Positions 55,716 through 64,000 of a DNA stretch of 64,000 nt are shown piece after piece. The stretch covers positions 186,001 through 250,000 of the forward strand of contig JAANYP010002864.1 in NCBI GenBank assembly GCA_020465985.1, in the 5' to 3' direction. A program made the translations under genes and the position numbers. The notes under the pieces are model-generated. The model was given only the letters and a program-made list of their open reading frames with translations, was not told the origin of the DNA and did not search any database. Numbering within the stretch: position 1 is the first letter of the stretch; each line of letters begins with the position of its first letter. This DNA is from Centrapalus pauciflorus. Lineage: Eukaryota; Streptophyta; Magnoliopsida; Asterales; Asteraceae.

Positions 55716-57965
55716 TTAGGCTTCTTTTTGAGCTCTGAAATTTGTTTGAGCATCATCTTCTTGGAGTCTCTTATTAAGCTCTGCCCTTACCAAACGAAGT
55801 GTGCCATCAAAGTAACAGGGTAGCTTCTCAAAGCACATGAACCTTTTCTGCCCATCTTTATTTAAAAATATGACTCGTTGTTGGGCTCCCATAAATACTC
55901 GATATCTTGGTTGATGATCGATACCAAAAAGTTCTTGTTCGGGAGCCTTGAGTCTGGCCTTGACCAGAAAGCTTTCAATGGCCATTTGAAAATCTTTTAA
56001 GCACATTATTATAGAAAGTCGTCTCATGCTGCTGGTCAATGCTGCCAGTGCCGTGATATGACTTAAACGTCATTTGACTTTGTTTTTCAGCTTATTATGA
56101 AGTGTCTCGATGTCGTCAAGGTTCATGAAGTCAAGGTCACTCTCATGGACCAGCTGCAACGACCCGTCTTCTCTTATGATATTGAAGGAAGGAGTGAATA
56201 GACGAGCCCGCTTGTACAGAGAGATGGATGAAAATTTTCTAATCTTAGACTAATACCAAAACTCAGACTTTGGTCTCTTTTATCTCAGCATCATTTGATT
56301 ATATTCAGCTTGTTGAGCTCTTGATGCATCACTGAGTTCCATCAATAAGCGTCTGTTGTACATTCCTGGTTTCTTCCTGAAAACCATCTTTAATCTCTCT
56401 TCAAGAAATGGTTGTTGAAATTCTTTTGCTTAAAAGTTCATTAGGTATTGTTTTAGCCCTTGCACAGGAGGGGCCTCAACTTCAGCAGGTGTATTTCCAG
56501 TATTTGATAGACTCGACCCCGATGGTCGAGCCTTAAGGCATCTTTCTCTACTGCTGAGAGGGAATGTATCTTTCCCTTCGAGAACCAGTTGACCCATTCC
56601 AAATCATTTCTATCATGTACATGAGTTATATCAGGCCCCGTTTCAAAACAGTCCATGGTTCTTTGGCCTGATATCTCGGTAGGTTGGGTAGCTGGTGTTT
56701 GGACTTTAAGGATTTGAATTGGTTCATAGAATGTCTATTGGGCAAGAGAAGGGGAAGGGGCTTTTAAAGCTGACATTATTTCTTCTTGAGGCACATGAGT
56801 GGGGGAGTTCAAGAAATCAAATGATGATGAAGATTTTTGCGGTGATTCTGGCTCAGGCTTGGGTATTATTAATGGGTCGTCTTGATCAATCTCAGAGTCT
56901 GAATCAGACACTAAGATGATCTCGACTTTGTCAGAGGGTGGCTCGAACACTACCATAGCCAATGTCATGTCTTCTTCCGTTGGACCACCTGGAGCCCCTG
57001 AATCTTTCTCCCCACTTTGTTCTGCTACCACTCCCCCTAAACCTTGCATTTCCCCCTCAAGATGTATCCTAGGGCGTTTCTCCCCTCAGGATGACCACGG
57101 TCTTCCTGGTCATCATGCTTGCGTTTTCGAGATTCAGCCTGAGGTCTGCATGTTGATTGCATATCAATGATTGTTGATTTGGGCCAGTCCATTATGTTAT
57201 TCTATTGTTCTTCTACTCTCAGAAGTAGCCTTTTGAGGCTTTCTATTTGAGAAGAGAGAACCGCAATCTTCTCTTGGACGGCTGGTGATGGTTGGACTGA
57301 TGGAGTACCTGGTGGCAGCTCCTGAGTTGCAAAACCCTTACCCTTCGAGAATGAAACAAGGGAGGAGTGTTGTTCCTCTGAAGCCGCCATGAGGGAGTCC
57401 AGGCTTATTGGTGTATGTGCTAGATCCCCATGGAATGAAACAGGCTCCCTTTAAGGGGAACCTGAGTGGATGGTTGGGGTTTGTTCGACCACAAGACCAG
57501 TAGTCTTTTGTGGGGTTGTTCGGCTTAATGGGCTTTGAACTCCCTCAGATACTATACCTTCAGCCCTCAATGGGTCAGAGACGATGCGTTCTGAATCACC
57601 GGTCTCTGGCCTCTCCCCTTCATCTCCCTCCCTTACTATGGACATCTCCCATTCCCCGGAGCCCATAGTTTATGCAATATCCTCCTGAACTCCCTCTGCC
57701 TCACTCATGCTTTGCTCACTTTCAAATTAGGTTGGCTCTATCGGATCTGTTAGAGCCTCATCCGGATACACTCCCTGAAAATAATCCCTTACCCTTTCCT
57801 CAGATTGATCTGCCAGATATAACATTGTCAGCGATATATCCATTACCGGGATACTTAAAGTTTTTTTTTTTTTTTTTTTTTTTTTGGGATTTTGACTCTT
57901 TGTAGAGCCACTGTCTTATAGACATCCGCTTCTGGCCTCTCGTGGATATCGTCGTCGTTATCCAT
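55716..57965 (-). pseudogene. Copia Y additional ORF (coiled-coil/acidic), broken
   Basis: A possible start is the ATG at 57965 (MDNDDDIHERPEADVY), overlapping the RT fragment, with a long A-run (T-run 57860-57885 on the plus strand) soon after. Then come an acidic part (MGSGEWEMSIVREGDEGE at 57666), a heptad-like part (EKIAVLSSQIESLKRLL at 57202-57390), a Pro/Ser/Asp-rich part (56735-57049), and a C-terminal block (DFQMAIESFLVKARLK; YRVFMGAQQRVIFL; LVRAELNKRLQE) ending at 55716. Stops and frameshifts are frequent. Extra ORFs between pol and the 3' LTR occur in SIRE-like copias; no known domain seen. Confidence 0.55.
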
Positions 57966-59281
57966 GGCGAAATAGATGTAGAGTCGAAGAAATCATTGAA
58001 AAGGAATGAATATTCTTTCTCATTTCTCGTTTGTTCTTAAAAATCCTCTTTGTTCCGATGATGGTTCGGTCTTTTGGTTTGGGAACTAACCGCCATACTC
58101 TAATCTGTTCGAACTGGTTGAGCTCTTCTTGCATTGCTACAATCCAGTCTCGGTCTTTCAAGGCTTCGCCACACGAGCAGGCTCTATCATGTTAAGGAAT
58201 GATGCAAAGAGACAGTCATTAGCAGATGCCCTTCGAGTTTGGACCCCGGTAGAGATATCACCAATAATTTGTTCATTTGGAAGGGGTGAACGTGATGGAA
58301 TATCAGTGGTGAGTGTGGGGATGGATGAAGAGTTGTGGTCGACGGTTTCAAGTGAAGGTACCACTGGTTCCGGTTCAGGTTCTGCTTGATCTTCTAGAGG
58401 GATAATGTTTGGAACTATGTATGAGGGTATCAATGGAGTGAATTCAACTGGTGGTGTGTTTGTGGATGAAGTGGAAGGTGAAGATGATGTAGTGGATGGT
58501 GTGTGGAATGATGAGAGAATTAGTGGATCTAATGATGATCGTTGATCAGTTGACTCCGATGAGGATGTGTTGGCTACAGAAGAAGAAACAATAGAAGAAT
58601 TAATACTAGGACCAAAAAATTCTACATAAAAAGGATCAAATAAATTAACTAAATCAGAAGAAGAAAAATAAGAAGATTGGGATGAGTCTCCAGACATTGG
58701 AGTAATGCATGGTCCTGATTGGTCAACTTCCAGATCCAGTTCAGCCATTTCATCGAATGTGATATGCACACTCTCGTTGACAGTCCTGGTGCGAGTGTTG
58801 AATCCGCGATATGCCTTTAAGTTGGATGAGTATCCAATAAAGATCGCTTCATATGCTTTCTTGTTGAACTTTCCGAGGTTGTCCTTGTCGTTAAGCACAT
58901 AGCACCTGCAACCAAACACTCGTAAGTACTTGATATAAGGTACTTTATTGAAAAAGAGTTGATATGGAGTTTTATTGAAACGCTTATGATTTACAGGGTA
59001 GTTTTGCATGTAGCAGGCTGTTGCCACGGCTTCGGCCTACAAGAATGGAGGTAGCTTTGAGATTTTCAGCATCGTGCGAGCAGCTTCCACAAGGTTATTC
59101 GTCTCTCAACAATTCCATTTTGTTGAGGTGTTCGAGCGGCTGAGAACTGGTGATGAATGCCCTTGGATCGCACGAAGTTCTCTACTACCGAGTTCTTGAA
59201 TTCCCTACCGTTGTCAGATCGAATTGATTGTACAGACACATATCGTGAATAGTCGTCAACGATAACCAACACATATCGCAA
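57958..59281 (-). pseudogene. Copia Y integrase core/C-terminus and RT start, broken
   Basis: The integrase core reads VQSIRSDNGREFKNSVV and RTPQQNGIVERR (59066-59281), then YMQNYPVNHKRFNKTPYQ, YLRVFGCRCYVLNDKDN and AIFIGYSSNLKAYRGFN (58158-59027), a long Ser/Thr/Pro linker, and RT onset DWIVAMQEELNQFEQ and IGTKRIFKNK near 58020-58161. RT then stops. A deletion removed ~30 residues between VDDYSRY and SIRSDNG. Confidence 0.85.
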
Positions 59282-59299
59282 GAATTTAACCTAGGTATA

Positions 59300-60031
59300 T
59301 CATGAATAGTCGTCAACGATAACCAACACATATCGTTTCCCGTTTATGTTTTGCGTTCTCATAGGACCACATAAATCCATATGTAGTAACTCCAGTACTC
59401 CTTTTGTTGATGGTTTGGGCTTGGGCATGTGAGATGATCCTTTCATCTTTCCTTTCTCACATGCTCCACACAGTTGATCTAATTCATATCGAAGCTCTGG
59501 GAGTCCCTTAACCAGTTGTTTCAATGCCAGCTTGTTAAGATTTTCGAAGTTCAGATGGGATAGCCTTCGGTGCCATAACCAAGAGTCTTTTGACGAGGAT
59601 TTTGGTAACAGGCAGTTGTTATCCTTGACCATCAGCTTAGCAATGTCTATGGTGTAGAGCTTTGAGTTTCGGGAACCAGTTAAAATATCTTTCCCGTCAT
59701 AGCTCTTAACACTATATTTCTTAGCCCTAAATGTGACTTCTAGTCCTTTGTCACAGAGTTGTCCTATGCTAAACAGATTATGTGATAATCCCTCAACATA
59801 GTCAACATCCTTGATGACTAGATTATTGAAGACTAAATCCCTATATCCTTTGATTTGAGCATGATTGTCGTTACAAAACTTAACTGTCCCACAATACTGT
59901 TCTACTATATTCGACAACAACTTTCTCCTCCGAGTAATGTGCTTTGAGCAGCCCGAATCCATATACCAAATGGATTTTGTCTGAATAGAAAAGTTACAGT
60001 CAACATTTTTAGGCTTAAACATCAAATCCAT
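59300..60031 (-). pseudogene. Copia Y protease and GAG-pre-integrase region
   Basis: 243 codons: aspartic protease site WYMDSGCSKHIT, then GYRDLVF and GLSHNLFSIGQLCDKGLEV, the zinc-region HRRLSHLNFENLNKL with CGACEKGKMKG, and the integrase start ELLHMDLCGPM and VLVIVDDYS. The end is duplicated: a 32-bp segment at 59249-59280 recurs at 59305-59336. Confidence 0.88.
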
Positions 60032-60060
60032 TGGAAAGTAACATGCAAACCGTGTTCTGA

Positions 60061-60316
60061 ACTGAGTTATTCAGAAAACATGAAGTGTTTAGATCAAAAC
60101 CTGAGCTGAGTGCACAGAAGCCAAACATGTCGGTTTTAGTCTGAGTTAACTAGAACCTATATTCACCACATGTATACTAACTCTTTTGCTCATTTTTTAA
60201 TTATTTTATTTGACAGTCGAAATCATATTTATCATTTATGTTTTATTATTGGAATTTACAAATTAGATTACATCAGCTTAGTGATATAGTTTAGTTGATT
60301 TAAAATAGACTTAAAG
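60061..60316. other. Unassigned DNA between copia Y and the last gypsy element
   Basis: No coding, LTR or TIR signal recognised. Confidence 0.4.
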
Positions 60317-62120
60317 TGTAACACCCCTCCCGATCCCAAAAACGCCACGTCAACACAATATCGTAAGTGGCAATATCGCAGGCAATCGATGATACACATG
60401 TCATAGGATAATGCAGATCACGGATAATTAAAAACTTTATACACAGAGTTAAACGCATTTCAGTACATTCGCAATCCCAGATTAAACTAACATAACATCC
60501 CTGATCATCAGACAACATAGTAATACAATATCCCAAAACACTAACACATGCAGTTCTAAACAAAACACGGAACAATTACAGGTCTTCAAGTCATTCCCAG
60601 CTCTATCTCGGCGGCTGCTGCCGAGATCCCTTCTGACTCCCTGAATATGTTAGACTCGAAAACGTGAGCTATAAAGCCCGTGAGCACGCGAGGGTTAGAC
60701 GCTGCACATAAACACATAGCACATAGCACACACAATCCCTACGCCTGTCCCTGTTACCCAACACGCATCGTAGGTTTGATAATACGAGTGTGAGATTTGC
60801 ACAGTAACACAAGCCCCGTGGGGACCTCTCCCCGGCCAACACACCGCACGCAGCAGTGATTGGCAATAACCCTGTAGCACAGGAGCGACCCGGCTACAAG
60901 CCCTACCGTATATATACGCCCCAAGGACTGTTAGGAACAGTTAACCCGCGCGACCCCTTATCACGACTCACCGTCCGTATGGAACACATCACGGACCCCT
61001 GGAATAGATCTCATATCTCATACACGACACATAAAAGGAGAGAAATATACCTGAGGTTCACGTCCCTGTCTCGAATATATATAACACGCACAAATAATAG
61101 CGACACCGCTAAATACTCGAAAGAAAGCGCGCGTTTGGAAAAGAACTCGACTACTCACCTGACTGGATCCCCGAACTCTGAACTCCCGGATCAAACTCGG
61201 TCCGTTGTCTGCTTGTCCCTGTAAACACACGGAGCCCAACTGCTAATCACAACCCCGATCCACGCATATAACAATATCACAATAAACCCGTAACTGACTC
61301 GGATCCCGTACGATACTTTAACCGAACCGAATTCGACGACCAATCCCAAACAAATCCCGACCCGAAAATCCAAACGAAGCTCGACTCGAAAACGAGACCC
61401 CAACCCAGCCCAAACGCCCGAGCAAATATCCGGCTCAAGCGCTGGTCGCACCGCCCCAGCCCTAGTCGCGCTGCGGCGCCCTGTTGGTCGCACTACGACC
61501 AAGCACCTGCGGCCATCCCTGATCTACGACTTTCAGCTCTGCCCAGGATGGTTTCAACCCCTTCCAACTCGTTTCCAGCCTCACAAAGACACAAAATCAG
61601 TAGTATGACTCCCTTTTATGAGCTCTTAACAATTTCTCACATCATCATAACACATATCACAAAATTAGAGGTTTTAATCATGGATTCTTACCTTCTTTGA
61701 GCTCAAGAACACTAAGGGAGGAAGATGAAGGCAATTAAATACCCAAATCTGGATTTTGGAAGCTGACTTTGCTGCTGGAGCTCTCACATACACACAAACA
61801 CACAACACTTTACAGTTTTTCTCAAAGTGAAGAAGGGAAAGAAAGGAAAGCACTCTATGTACGTTTCCTATTTTAGCCGGTCCCGAAACGATTAACCCGA
61901 ATCCGATATCACATTTTCAATATTTATACCCATTTAACCCATTTAATCCGGTGATCCAAAAAATATAATCTATCCGCTAAAATTATAATCCGGTGACACG
62001 CAATCCCAATCCCGACACGTATCAATCTACGAAACGAGATATAATTGGACCAACCCAATATTAATAAAATATTTATCCAATAAAATAATTCCACGTACCA
62101 GGTCCAAAAGACGGATGATA
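60317..62120 (-). repeat. 3' LTR of the second Tekay-like element
   Basis: It begins TGTAACACCCCTCCCG. The inner end is eroded (GGATGATA in place of GGGTGTTACA). About 1.8 kb, the length of the first element's LTR, with a similar layout but low sequence identity, so it is a different subfamily. The start matches the end of the LTR at 48649-49705 inverted. Confidence 0.85.
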
Positions 62121-62157
62121 AAAATCCTCCCCTCTTAAAGAGACTCCGTCCAGGAAT

Positions 62158-64000
62158 CTAACTCGAACTATGAAATAGTTGAGGATATCTCGATCGCATA
62201 TCTGCTTCGGGCTCCCAGGTGGCGTTGGTACCCTTATGGTGTCTCCACTGAACGAGTACCAAGGCAATCTCTTTATTCCTCAGCTTCTTGATCTTTCTAT
62301 AGGTAATGGCCTCGGGCTGCTCCACATATCGCAGCTGATCATCGACTGTAATCTCGGATAACGGCACGTACTGATCATCCTTAGCCAGACAATTCCGGAG
62401 ATGACTCACGTGGAAGGTGTATCGTGCACGCCGGCTAACTCTGGAGGCAATCGCAGTCGATAGGCCTGATCCCGAACACTATCAATGATCTCGAACGGCC
62501 CAATATACCACGAACTCAGCTTCCCACGATGTCTGAACTCGATAACCCCTTTCCACGGCGACACCTTAAGCAAAACTCGATCCCCAACACTGAACTCCAG
62601 CTCTTTCGAACGGCGATCGACGTAGCTCTTCTGTCGGCTCTAGGAGACCCTCATATACTCCCGAATCACGGCCACCTTATCACTAGTCTCCTGTAACAGC
62701 TCCGGCCCGCTAATAGGTCGCTCACCGACCTCGCCCCAACACACTGGGGTCAGACATTTGCGCCCATATAATGCCTCAAACGGAGCCATCTTGATCGTGG
62801 CGTGATAGCTGTTATTATATGCGAACTCGACTAACGGCAAATGCACGTACCAACTGCCACTGAAGTTGATAGCACACACTCGCAACATATCCTTGAGAGT
62901 CTGATTGGTGCGCTCGGTCTGCCCGTCAGTCTGCGGTCTGTACGCCGTGCTCAGCTAAACCCTGGTACCCAACTCCTGCTGGAAACTCAGCCAGAATCGA
63001 GACGTAAACCACGTATCTCTGTCGGAAGTAATCGACATCGGAACCCCATGCCGTGATACCACCTCATTAATGTACAGTCTCGCCAATTTATCCATGGTGA
63101 TAGTGCCCCGGACGGCTAAGAAATGCACACTCTTCGTTAGTCTATCCACTATGACCCAGATAATATCGTTCCCGCGAACTGTGCGTGGAAGTCTCACAAT
63201 GAAATCCATCGTAATGTGGTACCACTTCTACTCGGGGATTTCTAACGGCTGTAGATGACCGTGCGGTTTTTGATGCTCTGCCTTGACCCTCAAACAGGTC
63301 ATACACTGCTCTACATATCGGCCCACATCCCTTTTCATCCCCGGCCACCAGTAGAAGTCGCGAAGGTCACAATACATTTTGGTACTCCGTGGATGCACAG
63401 ATAGCCTCGATCGGTGCGACTCATCAAGAATCAACTACCGCAGATTCCCAACTCTTGGAACCCAGACCCTATCATGGAACATATACAACATGCGATCGTC
63501 CCTAATCAATGTTTCTAGCTGCCCAGTTAGACGCTCTCTCTTCACATTATCCCCTTGCAGGCCCTCCTGCTGCGCTAATCTCAGACTGTCCGCCAATGTC
63601 TAGGTAATCTCAAGCCTCGAAGCCCTGGATATCAAAGTCTGGCCGCACGCCCTACGACTCAGCACGTCAGCTACCACATTAGCTCGACCCGGGTGGTACT
63701 GAATCTCACAATCGTAGTCCTTCAACAGCTCAAGACTACGCCGCTACCGCATGTTCAGATGCTTCTGGCGGAACAGGTACTGAAGGCTCTTATGGTCGGT
63801 ATACACGATAAACCGAGATCCATGCAGATAATGCCGCCAAATTTTCAAAGCAAACACGATGGCGTCTAACTCCAGATCATGCACTGTATGATTTTCCTCA
63901 TAAGTGTTCAGCTGGCGCGAAGCATAAGCGACCACTTTCCCTCACTACATCAAAACACAACCTAACTCAGAACCTGAAGCATCACAATACACTACGAAGT
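62158..64000 (-). pseudogene. Tekay-like pol C-terminal half (RNase H, IN, chromodomain-like tail), several stops
   Basis: From the edge inward: RNase H (VAYASRQLNTYEENHTVHD; YTDHKSLQYLF), HHCC region (DESHRSRLSVHP; YWWPGMKRDVGRY; CMTC), IN core (MDFIVRLP; TSDRDTWF; RPQTDGQTERTNQ), and tail VQWRHHKGTNATWEPE. Stops interrupt at least six places. Where it can be compared with the intact pol at 3796-7026, four replace Gln (TAG for CAG/CAA) and one replaces Trp (TAG for TGG). One frameshift lies near 62410. Confidence 0.9.

Larger units (their letters stand above)
55235..60060 (-). mobile_element. Copia element Y, 3' part with deleted RT
   Basis: 3' LTR at 55235-55566, polypurine tract, an additional ORF region, then (further right) an RT start, integrase and protease. 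RT beyond its first ~50 residues and RNase H are gone, gag and the 5' LTR are not found, and sequence becomes unrecognisable after ~60060. Same LTR family as copia X. Confidence 0.85.
60317..64000 (-). mobile_element. Second minus-strand Tekay-like gypsy element (runs off the right edge)
   Basis: 3' LTR 60317-62120, polypurine tract at about 62121-62135 (minus GAGGGGAGGATTTT), then the C-terminal half of pol to the window end. Pol is very similar to 3796-5700 of the first element but carries several stops. Gag and the 5' LTR lie outside the window. Confidence 0.9.

Overview
The window reads as nuclear DNA of a flowering plant, most likely a eudicot. It is AT-rich, the one gene has GT/AG introns, and almost everything else is plant transposable element: Ty3/gypsy chromovirus (Tekay-like), Athila-like gypsy, several Ty1/copia elements with SIRE-like features, tRNA-derived SINEs, Helitrons, and CACTA-, Mutator- and PIF/hAT-like non-autonomous DNA elements. 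The species cannot be named from the sequence. No prokaryotic or organellar genes, rRNA genes or CRISPR arrays were seen.

Layout. 1-11.95 kb: a minus-strand Tekay-like gypsy element (1958-9757) with an open pol, a damaged gag and a truncated 5' LTR. GCGACGG-type repeats lie on both sides, and the whole block is bracketed by two direct copies of a ~0.46-0.48 kb sequence. 12-14.4 kb: two SINEs and two MITEs. 14.4-26.6 kb: the only host gene, an apparently intact cytochrome P450 (CYP76-like, 501 aa) on the minus strand. Its three exons are separated by a 291-bp and a 10.4-kb intron, and the large intron holds only class II elements (CACTA-like, Mutator-like foldbacks, a Helitron-like element, MITEs). 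26.8-30.3 kb: a gypsy LTR piece carrying the 5' part of a copia element. 31-41.9 kb: a decayed minus-strand Athila-like element whose RNase H is split by a 1,259-bp Helitron. 41.9-43.5 kb: the 5' end of a minus-strand copia. 43.5-54.35 kb: a three-level nest, in which a Tekay-like LTR is split by a plus-strand copia (44496-54135, 5-bp target duplication CGCAT), itself carrying a 5' LTR plus gag fragment of another gypsy. 55.2-60.0 kb: a minus-strand copia with PR and IN but most of RT/RNase H gone, plus an extra ORF. 60.3-64 kb: a second Tekay-like element running off the right edge.

Nothing here forms an operon or pathway. The P450 is the only plausible functional protein gene. The most unusual signals are: (1) three consecutive hairpins at 51520-51716 that keep a near-constant loop but have different, still complementary stems; (2) the P450 intron made of DNA transposons in a retrotransposon-rich locus; (3) an in-frame amber stop at exactly the same gag codon in two separate Tekay-like copies; (4) private short-motif arrays in the gag leaders of three different copia elements; (5) a Helitron whose removal restores the Athila RNase H frame exactly.
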